Below are positions 45,535-56,361 of a DNA stretch of 64,000 nucleotides, piece by piece. A program made the translations under genes and the position numbers. The DNA is from Apium graveolens (taxonomy: Eukaryota; Streptophyta; Magnoliopsida; Apiales; Apiaceae), in the NCBI RefSeq assembly GCF_009905375.1, contig NC_133655.1, positions 38,459,437 through 38,523,436 on the forward strand, written 5' to 3'. The notes beneath the pieces are model-generated. The model worked only from the letters and a program-made list of their open reading frames with translations. It searched no databases and was not told the origin of the DNA. Each line of letters opens with the position of its first letter. The first letter of the stretch is position 1.

Positions 45535-46320
45535 GTTCGAAGCACATGTATATGCACATACATCATTCGGAACAAATAATTGTCGTTTTTTAGTATGCTT
45601 AAAATTTGCTCTTTGAGAAGCAGAGTTTTAATATGCAAATGCAATGTGTTTATTTTATATTACCTATATCAGATGCTGTGAATGTAAGTGCTATTTTACG
45701 TGAACTCTAATTACATAGACTTCTTAAAAATGGAATTACTGTGTTAAACCATGGGTCCATGGACTCCATGACCATTACTATGAGAATCTACATCATATTT
45801 TCAAACTTTACCAAATTCAAAGCATATATTTCCTCAAAAATTTCACCCGATTGAGCGCGTCTAGCATATTTCCAACACTACAAAAAAACGCAATTTTAAC
45901 CACGAAAGATGACAACCAAAACCGACCACACTGTATCAATCTTTCAAAATTGGCTGCAAATGACAATTTGTGCAACCTTATTCTACCAAGTGCTTGTCCT
46001 ACGCGAGATATCAATGTGGCTGAGATTTACTCCACGTAGCCAGAAAGCCACCCCCCCCATCAGTTTTCGTGTGCTCATGGTGTACTTATTGCGCAATAAT
46101 ACAGATTTCTTAAAATGTGCTTTAAAATGTATAGGCCTTGGGGAATAGTTTGGCACTTTAGCTTGCTTATTTGATAAGTTGCCCTACGATGTTTTTGTTT
46201 TTTGTCTTTCTGCATGAGAACTTCCTTTCTTTCAAACTTTAGTTTTGGGTAGAAAAGAGAGACTGAACAAATTTGGAACATACTAATAAAGGAGTGGATA
46301 TTGGTGGAGTTTTGATGCAG

Positions 46321-46500
46321 TGAAGGCAGTGTTCTGTGCAAGTGAGGTGATGAACGCACTAAACTCATCATGTCATGCCACGGGGTTTGAGACAGACATA
46401 ATCCTTGCTGAAGCTTCTCTTCTTGTTTCTGATACTGGTGGTTCCCGTTTACTCAGATACATTACTCAGAGTAATGATTTGAAGCACATCCCTGTCATCA
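46321..46500 (+). CDS. PRR1/TOC1-like: pseudo-response regulator (TOC1/PRR1-like), exon 2
   Basis: Acceptor GATGCAG and donor CA|GTAAGC are canonical. It encodes VFCASEVMNAL, TDIILAEASLL and LLRYITQSNDLKHIPVI, the middle of the receiver fold. Glu replaces the phospho-acceptor Asp. Length is 180 bp, phase-compatible with both neighbours. No stop or frameshift. Confidence 0.72.
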
Positions 46501-46801
46501 GTAAGCTGCCTCAATCTTTACCTATTTCTAGTTATTGTATCAGTAGGGGAACTAAGAATTTTAAGCCCCAGAACTAAAATTCTGTTACAAAATTCTAAAG
46601 GCTAACCAGACTTACATACATTTGAATATCAATTACAGAATTTGGAAATAAAATTCATCTGTCGTTGAAAGTTGGGTCCCAAATTAAGTTTTCTTGTTTC
46701 CGCAGCTGAGTTCAGTATTGTGTTGTGTAGACTTAGGTGTTTACACAACCCTCTAGCTGATGAATTAAACAATCTTTATTTGTTGTTTATGATGAACCTA
46801 G

Positions 46802-46925
46802 TGATGTTCGAAGAGGATGATGTTTCTATGATATTCAAGGGTCTTGGGCTTGGAGCAACAGATTATATAATGAAGCCTCTAGGTGCTACAGATGTCTTAA
46901 CTTTGTGGACTCACATTCATAAGAG
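46802..46925 (+). CDS. PRR1/TOC1-like: pseudo-response regulator (TOC1/PRR1-like), exon 3
   Basis: Acceptor CCTAG and donor AGAG|GTAGTA. It completes the receiver: MMFEEDDVSMIFKGL, LGATDYIMKPL (conserved receiver Lys) and TDVLTLWTHIHKR. The LWTH sequence is typical of TOC1/PRR1 rather than PRR3/5/7/9. If not spliced, a stop follows immediately (TAG at 46927). The LINE poly(A) end begins about 120 bases downstream, in what would be intron 3. Confidence 0.72.
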
Positions 46926-47048
46926 GTAGTACATTGATCAAATTAGGTAATTACACGGCCTTGTGTAGTAATAATGTGACCGCATATATATATTATGTTC
47001 AGGAACTTCTAAATAAATCATCCATCTATATTGTTTGTTTTGATTGAC

Positions 47049-47062
47049 TTTTTTTTTTTTTT
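47049..47062 (-). other. poly(A) tail of the LINE
   Basis: Run of 14 T on the plus strand right after the RNase H region; it marks the 3' end of the minus-strand LINE. Confidence 0.85.
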
Positions 47063-47089
47063 GAAATAAACTGACTTTCATTAATTCGA

Positions 47090-47640
47090 AGAATCACTCA
47101 ACAAGGTCTCCACGAGATGTGTAGGAGAAGATGAAAAAACAATAAAGCAATTTAACGAACAGGGTATTCTAGCAAGACTATGTGCCACCCTATTGGCTTA
47201 CTTTCTTATGTGACTAACACTGACTGTAGGTAAAGTTCTCAACAGCATTCTGCAATGTTCTATTATATGAACCAGCTCCAATAGATTCTCACCCCTTCCA
47301 TTCACCGCACGAGCTGTAAGCGCAGAGAATCAGTTTCAATCACCATCTTCCGACCTGGGAACTTCATCACCCATGATAGAGCCTCTCTCACCCCTATATT
47401 TTCAGCTTCGAAGACTGTTGTTGGACATGGAAGAGTGAGACACTTCCCTTCCATAAACGTACCTTCATGATCACGAAGGACTAAACCAACTAAAAATGTC
47501 TCCTCTCATACAAAGAAAGAAGCATCAACATTAATCTTTAATTCCCCTGATTCTGGCGGCATCCATTTCATGACATCCTTATTCCTTATCTTAACATCTT
47601 TATTCCCTTTTTTAGATACAGACCTGGCTTCCCTCCACTG
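47090..47640 (-). pseudogene. LINE RNase H-like domain
   Basis: Minus frames read MKWMPPESGELKINVDASFF, then LVLRDHEGTFMEGKC, FEAENIGVREALSWV and KMVIETDSL, the plant LINE RNase H (RVT_3) order with the catalytic D, E and D. At least two stops and a frameshift. Confidence 0.75.
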
Positions 47641-47661
47641 TTTAAGAAAGTTAAGACTATT

Positions 47662-48135
47662 TTACATAACTATTGCCGGATTCATCAACTGATCTTTCCA
47701 AACTCGTTTGTTTCTCCAAAACCAAATCCCCCATAACACAGCACATATAGTAATAATCTGCTCATGTTTTGCACATTTCAATTTACTTAGTAACCATTCT
47801 GGAGCCGAATATACTTCTCTCGTGTCATAGACTAAACCCACTGAAAGCCAACCACTCGCATACTGACAGTCAAAAAATAAGTGCATAAGGTGTTCTATAT
47901 CCACATTACACATAGGACGAATGATAGGGAAACTCACACCTTTAATTTTCAGCCTTAGACGAACTGGAACATTATCTGTGCACAGACGCCAAATGAAGAT
48001 CTTAATCTTGTGTGGAAGAGACAGACGCCATATACGACTCCACCCTCCTGATTGGACACAGCCAGAATTACCAGCGTATAGATCATGCCAAACTCGATAT
48101 CCAGTCTTCACATTATATATACCATCAAGCATCAT
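47662..48135 (-). pseudogene. LINE zinc-binding RT-associated domain (zf-RVT)
   Basis: 157 codons open: YNVKTGYRVWHDL, WSRIWRLSLPHKIKIFIWRL, DNVPVRLRLKIKGV and CNVDIEHLMHLFFDCQYA (the Cys-His cluster), ending WRNKRVWKDQ. This is the usual domain between RT and RNase H in plant LINEs. Confidence 0.82.
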
Positions 48136-48664
48136 CCCTACTGAATAATCCTTTCACCTTATCCGAATCCCAGGTTTTAGACCCTGGATAGAACAAAGTC
48201 GATACCTTTTCATTCCTTCCCTCGTACATTGGCAAATATTCAACCCTGAAATTCTGATTCTTTGCAAGCCAGGGATCTCTAGTTGCTACAATAGTTTCAC
48301 CATTCCCAACCACCCATCGACACCCTCTACATAAAGATTCTTTCGCCTGCCATATCCCTGTCCACACAAAACTAGACTTAACCTCTCTACTTGCCTCCAA
48401 AATATTTACATATGGGAAATATCTGGCTTTAAGCACCCTCGATATCAGCAAATCAGCATTCTGAATACACCTCCAAATATGCTTCCCTAACAATGCAATA
48501 TTGAAGCCAAACAAATTTCGGAACTCCATACCTCCCTTACACTTGCGCATAGACATGACCTCCCATGAAAGCCACTTAACCCCTTTATCTGAACTCCACC
48601 GGTACGCGTTATATAATCTCTGAATCTCTTGCGTCAAAGATTTAGGCAACAAAAAGCAAGTCAT
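48125..48664 (-). pseudogene. LINE post-RT connector
   Basis: 180 codons open: FLLPKSLTQEIQRLYNAYRW, GVKWLSWEVMSMRKCKGGME, LLGKHIWRCIQNADLLISRV and GDGETIVATRDPWL-like sequence. This region always follows RT in plant L1 elements. It overlaps the next frame by 11 bases because of a frameshift. Confidence 0.8.
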
Positions 48665-48754
48665 ACAATACGACAGTAAAGACTGTGCACGTTCTTAATT
48701 AAAATCGACTTCCCTACTCTAGAGATAGGCTTTGTTCTCCACCCATCAATCTGA

Positions 48755-49816
48755 TTACACACCTTCTCTTTCAAAAAACCAAACACCCTCTTCTTTGATC
48801 TCCCCACCAACGACCCAGATAGTTGATATTTGAAATGTCACCATGAACACCCTGGATCGAAGAGATTTCCCTTTATCCGTTCTCACATTCGAGCTAAAGA
48901 AAATGCCTGACTTCAAATAATTCACTGCTTGACCTGACATACCCGCATAAGAGTTCAAAATGCTTTTAACATGATTAGCTTCCTCTAAAGACGCTCTAAA
49001 GAACAGATTGATGTCATCAGCGAACAAAAGATGGGTTATCTCTGGTGCATTTGAGCTTACACGACACCCATGAATCTTCCCCTCCTCAGTTGCATTATCC
49101 AAAAGATTAGACAGACCTTCAACACAAAACAGAAATAGATACGGGGAGAGAGGATCGCCTTGTCTAAGACCTCTCTTTGGACTAATAGGACCAACAGTCA
49201 TCCCATTAAAACATACATCATACGACACTGTTGTCACACATCCCATTATCCAATTAATCCACTCCGTACAAAACCTCATAGATTTCATTTTCTACTGCAA
49301 ATAACTCTGGTTCACTCTGTCATATGCTTTACTAATATCCAACTTTAAAGCAACATTCTCCTTCAGACTTCTCTTCTCTCATGTGATGAATAACTTCAAA
49401 CGCCACTATAACATTATCAGTAATACACCACCCCGACACAAAAGCTGATTAATTTTCTGATATAAGACTTGGCAAGATATTTTTCAACCTATTAGCGAGA
49501 ACTTACGCCATAATCTTATACAACACATTACATAACGCTATAGGTCTAAAATCTTTGAGAGAACAAGCGTATCCTTCTTAGGAATCAAAACAACATTCGT
49601 ATTATTCAGATCAGCCGGAAAAGAATTATCTTGTAACCAACCCTTACAGCACTCGAAAACTTCTCTACCGAAAACATCCCAAAAACTTTGGCAGAACGCC
49701 GATATCAAGCCATACGGACCTGATGCCTTTTCAGGGTGCATTTGCATCATGGCCACTGTAAACTCCTCAAATGTCACATTCGCCACTAACTCTCGATTTT
49801 GCTCTTGAGATACCAA
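48755..49816 (-). pseudogene. LINE reverse transcriptase
   Basis: N-terminal part at 49816-49538 (MMQMHPEKASGPYGL, NTNVVLIPKK) and catalytic part at 49288-48755 (GLRQGDPLSPYLFLFC, then FADDINLFF with the catalytic Asp pair). The middle (about 49530-49290) has stops. The MITE insertion at 49817 cuts the upstream side. Confidence 0.85.
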
Positions 49817-50238
49817 GAGCAAGTCCAACGGTCTCTTAATAAATTTCTTATAAATATTATAAAATATTAACTCTTATTGATTTAACACATGATTTTGAAT
49901 TTGAACTCCAACAATGATCCTTATCTTCATTCCTTATTATTATAATAATAATAAATTTGAATGAGATATGAAAGGAATAAATTTGAATGAGATATGAAAG
50001 GAATAAATTTGAATGAGATATGAAAGGAAGACAGAGAAAAAAACTAAAAAGAAGAGAGATAAAACAGTTTTTTATTGATAAAAATGAAATAAGGGATGAC
50101 TTGTGGTTCCTTCAAGATAAGGAGGTGTCTTAGTGATATAAGGAATCACTAAGACACTGTTGGAGTGTAATTTATTTGTTGTCATATTTTTTATATTTGG
50201 AGTTAAGAGCATGTTTAAGGGAGTCGTTGGACTTGCTC
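49817..50238. mobile_element. MITE-like element with terminal inverted repeats (422 bp)
   Basis: Left end GAGCAAGTCCAACGG and right end TCGTTGGACTTGCTC are inverted repeats (13 of 13 bases, then imperfect to about 23). AT-rich and non-coding, inserted in LINE RT sequence. No certain target duplication (flanks CAA and TAA), so the superfamily is not assigned. Confidence 0.72.
49950..50027. repeat. 26-bp unit repeated three times inside the MITE
   Basis: Three consecutive copies of a unit containing AATTTGAATGAGATATGAAA, nearly identical. Confidence 0.88.
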
Positions 50239-50347
50239 TAATCAGGGACTAATATTATTTACTTCGAACAGATCCCCACTTGCTTTACAAACACATTACT
50301 AAAATACTCAGCTAGTATCCTCAGGCTTATCAATGCTAGTGTCATCC

Positions 50348-51440
50348 TGTAACAGTCCGCACTTCCGGACTATTAATTCTAAATCAACACTAAAATAAAA
50401 TTCAATTTATTAATCAAAAAGTATATTACAAATTTGACTATTACAAAAGCGCAGCTCACGGAAGTCCAAAAGTCAATATACTCCAATTCTAAGGTCCTCG
50501 AACTCCAATGCTATTCAACTCGAATCTCAGACGAAACCTGAAATTATAAGTAATGAGCTATACAGCCCAGCAAGAAACCAATCGATCCAACTAGCAAGCA
50601 AAACAATATATAAACATATGACAAAATACGACATTCTATACGATACGATATACGAAACAAACACTTTCGATACACATTCTTATTCTTATTCGATACACAC
50701 GATACACATACTACATAAACAATAATAATTCAAAATCAATAATTCATGCCACGACCACTACAACCCGGTGATAACGGTCCTAAATTTTCATAAAATTATC
50801 ACTACAATCCGGTGACTACGGTCCTAAGTTCTTATTCAATATTTTCACAAACCATGGCACAAATCAGAGATTCAAAATTATCGTCTTGACACAACACATA
50901 TACAATAATACGTATACTATAAAACATAATACTTTTCAAATATTTAATCACTTGGCCCAAATTTTAATAATCAAATATAAACGCACAACACACAATTTTG
51001 AAAACACTAGCAAGATCGATCGAAAACTTACCTCAAAACCTGATCATATATGAAATTATCCTTTTTGATCATCTAAACGGCATTTTCTTGAAAAACACGA
51101 AACACCAACGTTGTAGAGAACGAAAAGACATTTTCGAAAATTCTAAAATCAATAAATTCCGACTTACGATGATTTTTTTTACAAAATTTATAAGATCGCT
51201 GATTTTTGTGCCTAAAAGCCCTACGAATTTTGATATTAAAAACGAGGAATACGAATATGGTGTATTTATAACGTTACAAAACCCTATATCTTAACCTACA
51301 AGTTATCCATATTAGAATCGGATCCAAATTTTAGGCTCATAAATCTATTTCAATTTTAAATCCTAGTCCTTATCTAATTTTAATCTTTTTTTTCTATTAT
51401 TATATTGTTAATCGAATTTTTAAAATTACGAAATATTACA
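50348..51440 (-). repeat. left (3') LTR of the miniature element
   Basis: 1093 bp, pairs with 51618-52708. Starts TGTAACAGTCCGCAC (plus strand) and ends AAATATTACA. Confidence 0.88.
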
Positions 51441-51617
51441 TACTACCCTCCTTAAAAAGAATTTAGTCCCCAAATTCACAATAATCCTATACACGTCTAA
51501 GCCCCACTAATCTCATATACGTCAAACTTAAATTGTGGTTCACGAGATCGAGTCTTAGGGAATGTACTAGTTCCATACATAATACACTCCGAAGGACAAC
51601 CTGCTCTAGATACCAAC
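51441..51617 (-). other. interior of the miniature element with PPT and PBS
   Basis: The plus strand starts TACTACCCTCCTT (PPT complement) and ends near GCTCTAGATACCA (51603-51615), which on the minus strand is a one-base variant of the initiator-Met PBS. Nothing else is recognisable. Confidence 0.8.
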
Positions 51618-52708
51618 TGTAAGAGCCCGCACTTCCGGACTATTAATTCTAAATCAACACTAAAATAAAATTCAATTTATTAATCAAAAAGTCTATTACA
51701 AATTTGACTATTACAAAAGCGCAGCTAACGGAAGTCCAAAAGTCAATCTACTCCAATTCCAAGGTCCTCAAACTCCAATGCTATTCAACTCGAATATCGG
51801 ACGAAACCTGAGATTGTAAGTAATGAGTTATACAGCAAGCAAGAAACCAATCGATCCAACTAGCAGGCCAAGCAATATATAAACATATGACAAAATACGA
51901 CATTCTATACGATACGATATACGAAACAAACACTTTCGATAAACATTCTTATTCTTATTCGATGCACATGATACATATACCACATAAACAACAATAATTC
52001 AAAATCAATAATTCATGCCACGACCATTACAACCCGGTGATAACGGTCCTAAATTTTCATAAAATTGTCACTACAATCCGGTGACTACGGTCCTAAGTTC
52101 TTATTCGATATTTTCACAAACCATGGCACAAATCAGAGATTCAAAATTATCGTCTTGACACAACACAAATACAATAATACGTATACTATAACACATAATA
52201 CTTTTTAAATATTTAATCACTTAGCCCAAATTTTGATAATCAAGTATAAACGCACAACACATAATTTTGAAAACACTAGCAAGATCGATCGAAAACCTGA
52301 CCTCAAAACCTGACCAGATATGAAATTATCTTTTTTTATCATCTAAACGGTGTTTTCTTGAAAAACACGAAACACCAACGTTGTAGAGAACGAAAAGACC
52401 TTTCCGAAAATTCTAGAATCAACAAATTCCGACTTACGATGAATTTTTTACAAAATTTACAAGATCGCTGATTTTTGTGCCTAAAAGCCCTACGATTTTG
52501 ATATTAAAAACAAGGAATACGAATATGGTGTATTTATAACGATATAAAACCCTATATCTTAACCTACAAATTATCGATATTATAATCTGATCCAAATTTT
52601 AGACCCATAAATCTAATTCAATTTTAATTCCTAGTCCTTATATAATTTTATTCATTTTTTTCTATTATTTTATTATTAATCGAATTTTAAAAATTACGAA
52701 ATATTACA
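51618..52708 (-). repeat. right (5') LTR of the miniature element
   Basis: 1091 bp. Differs from the left LTR by scattered substitutions (for example GAGCCCGC versus CAGTCCGC at the start), so it is older than the Tekay-2 insertion. Confidence 0.88.
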
Positions 52709-53375
52709 CATCATCTATCACCAAGTGATTAATTCAATTCATTTTACATCTTGCAGTAACACTAGCATTGAAGAATTTGTTGTTTTCATTTCCCTCTTTT
52801 AACCAAAACATCTTTGCACGCTACTTCCAGTAAACTTCCTCATGCAAAAGAATTTCATTAAGTCTATCACGAGCAGCCAAGAACTCCCTTACACTCTGAT
52901 AATCACTTTTCTCATATAAATAGTCAAACAACTCTTTTTGTCTTCTGACTTTCTCCTTAAACTTGTTAAAAAAAATCCCTCCCCCATATTTCCATATAAT
53001 TCGAAATTGATATTAAATTAGGCAACAAATGAGAAACCAGAAGCTTTCCCCAGCAATCTTTAATATCCTTAAAAAAAGTTTCCTCCTTGAGCCATGTGTT
53101 CTCAAATCTAAACCTGAATTTTTTCTTCGATACAACCACACTTAAGAGCTCCAAAATAATGCATCATAGTCTGAAACAACTGTTGTAATGACCACGACCT
53201 TACATAATGGAAATAAAGTCCACCAACCTATATTTGCAAAAGCTCTATCGAGCCTCTACTGAACCCAATCACTTGTACCTCGACCCTTCTCCCACGTAAA
53301 CTTACCACCATTCAAATCAATTTCAGAAAGTAAACTATTATCCAACGCTTCTCTAAGACCTATCATAAGATACTA
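52709..53375 (-). pseudogene. LINE endonuclease end and connector
   Basis: The farther part (53370-53160) reads GGKFTWEKGRGTSDWVQ and RLDRAFAN, the end of an AP-type endonuclease. The nearer part has FRFRFENTWLKEETFF, FNKFKEKVRRQKELFDYLYE and DRLNEILLHEEVYWK, the standard connector before RT. It is cut at 53376 by the Copia C LTR. Confidence 0.75.
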
Positions 53376-53951
53376 TGTTAGATATATTTGTGATGTCATG
53401 TCTAATCTGTTGTGTTTAGTTTCAGAACTTAATATCAGGATTTATCAGGACTTACTGGAAATCAGGACTTACTGAAGTTAGAACTTATATCAGAACTTAA
53501 GGCCGTTAGGATTTATATCTAGACTTAAGTGCGGGTACTTCTGATAAGGAATGCGGCTAATTTACAGGAGAGGATCTGGACTAAAATAAAAGAAGATATG
53601 CATGAAGAGTTGGACAACTAGAAGACTTGTAGAAGATCATATCTGATTGATATATTTTAGGAGACAAAATTATATTCCATATTAATTAGAAGATATCTTG
53701 TAACTGTGTACTATATAAACACAGCTTAGGGTTTATATTATAAGCGTTATCATTCACGAGAAAGATTATTCATTGTAACCTAGCAGCTCTTAGTGATATT
53801 GTTCATCACTGAGAGAGTAGTTTAACCTACTTTGTAACAGAGCTTATTATATTGAATAAACTTGATTAATGTTACATACTTGTGTTCTAAATCGATTTGA
53901 TTGTATAAACACTATATTCAACCCCCTTCTATAGTGTTGTGTGACCTAACA
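53376..53951 (+). repeat. 5' LTR of Copia C (576 bp)
   Basis: Starts TGTTAGATAT and ends GACCTAACA (TGTTAG/CTAACA inverted ends). A TATA-like CTATATAAAC lies at about 53721, followed by leader sequence. A cluster of TCAGGACTTA-type motifs is at 53421-53535. Confidence 0.9.
53421..53535. repeat. TCAGGACTTA motif cluster in Copia C LTR
   Basis: About eight variants of TCAGGACTTA (TCAGAACTTA, TCAGGATTTA, TTAGAACTTA, TTAGGATTTA, CTAGACTTAA) occur in about 110 bases, spaced 10-20 bases apart. Confidence 0.8.
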
Positions 53952-53953
53952 AG

Positions 53954-53966
53954 TGGTATCAGAGCC
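53954..53966 (+). other. primer binding site of Copia C
   Basis: TGGTATCAGAGCC, two bases after the LTR. Confidence 0.92.
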
Positions 53967-54006
53967 TCTCTGTTGATATATAAACAGTGAGATCCAGTTT
54001 ACAATC

Positions 54007-55265
54007 ATGTCTGAAGAAACACAAACTCCACCTAAGCCCACCAAAACTCAAGATACTCAAAACAATCAAACTCACAATCGATATGAGAGTATTAGGGTTC
54101 CCATACTAAGAGCATCTGAGTATCCTATATGGAAGGTAAAGATGGCTGTGTTTCTGGAAGCCACAGATCCAGAATATCTTGATATAATTAATGATGGACC
54201 ATATAAGCCTACCAAGCTTTCTGTTGCAGTTGCTGATCAACCAGCAAAGATGATACCAAAGGAGAAAGGTGATTACATAACTGAAGACATCTCATCTATT
54301 GCCAAGGATGCAAGGGTAAGGCATCTACTGCATGGTACAATTGACAATGTCATGTCAAACAGGGTAATTGGATGCAAGACTGCAAAGGAGATATGGGATG
54401 CTTTGGAGACAAGATGTTAGGGAACTGAAGCTATCAAAAAGAACAAGAAGGAAATACTCACACAGGAGTATGAGCACTTTGACTCAAAATCTGATGAGTC
54501 ATTAACTGATTTATATGACAGGTTTTCCAAACTCTTGAATGATCTGTCACTGGTGGACAAGAAATATGATCTTGAAGATTCAAATCTAAAATTCTTGTTA
54601 GCTCTTCCTGAAAATTGGGATTTGAAGTCTACTACCATAAGAGACAACTATGACCTTACTGAAACTACTCTTGATGAAATTTATGGTATGCTCAAGACTC
54701 ATGAACTTAAGATGGATCAAAGGAGAAAAAGGCATGGAAGAAAGTCAAAGACAGTTGCACTTAAAGCTGAGGAGGAATCTCCTAAAGTGGTTGTCTCAAA
54801 GAGGGGCAAAGGAAAGGCTCTCATCATACAGTCTGATTCAGAGTCATCATATTCTGATGATGATGATTCAGAATCTGAAAATTTATCTGAAGTGGATGTT
54901 GATGCAGAGATGATGCAATTGTGTGCTCTAATGGTGAATGGTATCACAAAGATAGCCTACAAGAAATTCAGAAAGGGCAAGAAGTTTTCCAGGAAAGGTG
55001 GAAGTTCTGAATAGAAAGGGTTCAAAAAGTCTGAAAGCAAAGGAGGAAAGTCTGACAGAGGAGACAACTCAAATGTCAAATGCTACAATTGTGGTGAAAG
55101 AGGCCATATCTCTCCTGACTGCAAGAAAGGAAAAGGTGATAAAGGCCAGACACTTATCACAAAGAAGAAAAACTGGGCAGACACTTCAGATTCTGAAGAT
55201 GAGGTGAACTATGCCTTAATGGAAAATGCTGATAGCAGTTCTGATGCTGCTGAATTGAAGGTACA
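54007..55265 (+). pseudogene. gag of Copia C (two stops, cut by Copia D)
   Basis: ATG 54007. One frame with stops at 54418-54420 and 55012-55014. Capsid region: RVPILRASEYPIWKVKMAVF, TAKEIWDALETRC, ILTQEYEHFDSKSDESLTDL and LALPENWDLKSTTIRD (UBN2-like). An acidic Ser/Asp stretch (SDSESSYSDDDDSESE) is followed by one zinc knuckle CYNCGERGHISPDC at 55081-55122, then an acidic linker cut at 55265 by the Copia D LTR. Confidence 0.87.
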
Positions 55266-56300
55266 TGTTGTGTATATATTGTAAACTTGATGATTTCATT
55301 AACAAAACACCTTGGTAGATTTTACTTAGTGAAAATGTAGCACTCGACAGATAAGGATTATAGTCCCGATGGATGACTCAATATAGTCCCGACGGATGAT
55401 GATTTATTATCCATCGAGTGAGTAGCTTATGTAACAATAAGTCTGTAGCACATTGCTGCATACACATTGTTTAGAATCTGTAGTAGTACTTAAGTCATGT
55501 TAACTTTAACTAGATATGCAGAATAGGTTGATTAATTATACATATATGATGTCTTGTAATTCTGCATAAATGAAATGAAGTCTAGTGCCTGATTGCTACC
55601 CGACGGATGAACAACAATGAATTCGACGGATGATCAACAACCCGACGGATGATCAATAAATTCGACGGATGATCATGAACCCAATGGATAAAGAATTCAA
55701 ATATTCGTTGACAGTGACAACACAGTCACATGCATCGAGTGTATGCAAATGGAATGTGGTAGCCTATTCAACTGGGTTTTCGAGAAAAAAGAAGCATTGC
55801 CATTTCCATGCTATTATGAAGATATTCAAAGATGTTAGAATAGAGTAATGAAGTAGCATTGTAATAGACTTGATAGTTTTTGTTTTTATTATCTTGTCTT
55901 ATTGCTTTGTAATCTTCGTGATATATAAACCAAGAAGCAGCAAATAGAACAACTAACTAAGAAACTAAGAAACCAAGAGAGAAATATTTGTAAGCTGAAT
56001 TCTCAGTATTTCTCTGTATTCTTAGTTGTTCATTTGTAAGCATTTGTGAGCTTTTTGCACACAGAGATATATATTATATATCTCTGGTGGAATCATTCAA
56101 ATCCACTAGAAAGTTTTTAAAGACTCTTGTTTTTAATTACTTGTGTTTTGATTCATTTCAAGTGATTATTCCGCATTCTGCTAATCAATTCACACTGATA
56201 TATATAATTGAGTTAAAACAATTTTTATTCAAGAAAAAGTTTCAAGAATTCCATTCAACCCCCCTTCTGTAATTCTTGTTATATTGTTAAGGGACTAACA
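55266..56300 (+). repeat. 5' LTR of Copia D (1035 bp)
   Basis: Starts TGTTGTGTATA and ends GGGACTAACA. Aligns with 15670-16692. Motif clusters at about 55332-55425 and 55611-55690; TATA box TATATAAA at 55922-55929; an AT palindrome (AGAGATATATATTATATATCTCT) at about 56066-56088. Confidence 0.9.
55611..55690. repeat. CGACGGATGA tandem-like cluster in Copia D LTR
   Basis: Exact CGACGGAT at 55611, 55624, 55643 and 55663, each followed by GA, plus a degenerate copy (CAATGGAT) at about 55682. A further exact copy is at 55390. Confidence 0.88.
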
Positions 56301-56302
56301 AT

Positions 56303-56314
56303 TGGTATCATAGC
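56303..56314 (+). other. primer binding site of Copia D, one mismatch
   Basis: TGGTATCATAGC: one base differs from the TGGTATCAGAGC used by the other elements. Confidence 0.85.
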
Positions 56315-56361
56315 AAGCTCTTAAAGAACAAAGAGTTTAAATATCAAGACAATACAGCAAG

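Larger units (their letters stand above)
50348..52708 (-). mobile_element. miniature LTR retrotransposon with 177-bp interior (2361 bp)
   Basis: Direct repeats at 50348-51440 and 51618-52708 (1093 and 1091 bp, highly similar) start TGTAA and end TTACA. The interior is only 177 bp: a PPT-like AAGGAGGGTAGTA at one end and a PBS-like TGGTATCTAGAGC at the other, both in minus orientation. Flanks CATCC and CATCA fit a 5-bp target duplication with one change. No coding capacity. The ORF at 50998-51294 lies in an LTR and is not a gene. Confidence 0.85.
47046..53375 (-). mobile_element. LINE (L1-type non-LTR retrotransposon), interrupted twice
   Basis: Minus order: endonuclease end (53370-53160), connector (53154-52709), RT (49816-48755), post-RT connector (48664-48125), zf-RVT (48135-47662), RNase H (about 47640-47090) and a 14-base poly(A) at 47049-47062. 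A MITE at 49817-50238 and a miniature LTR element at 50348-52708 are inserted in it. The 5' end meets the Copia C LTR at 53376. Stops and frameshifts throughout. Confidence 0.85.
53376..55265 (+). mobile_element. Copia C: 5' part of a Ty1/Copia element
   Basis: LTR, PBS and gag in order, then interrupted at 55265/55266 by Copia D. The remainder should resume beyond the window. Its gag and LTR differ from the SIRE-like A/B/D family. Confidence 0.87.

Noticed and set aside
45817..46371. Short ORFs on both strands between PRR-like exons 1 and 2
   Set aside because: They lie in the intron; no domain or conservation signal.
50998..51294. 98-codon ORF in the miniature LTR element
   Set aside because: Located in the LTR; the second LTR has the frame disrupted.
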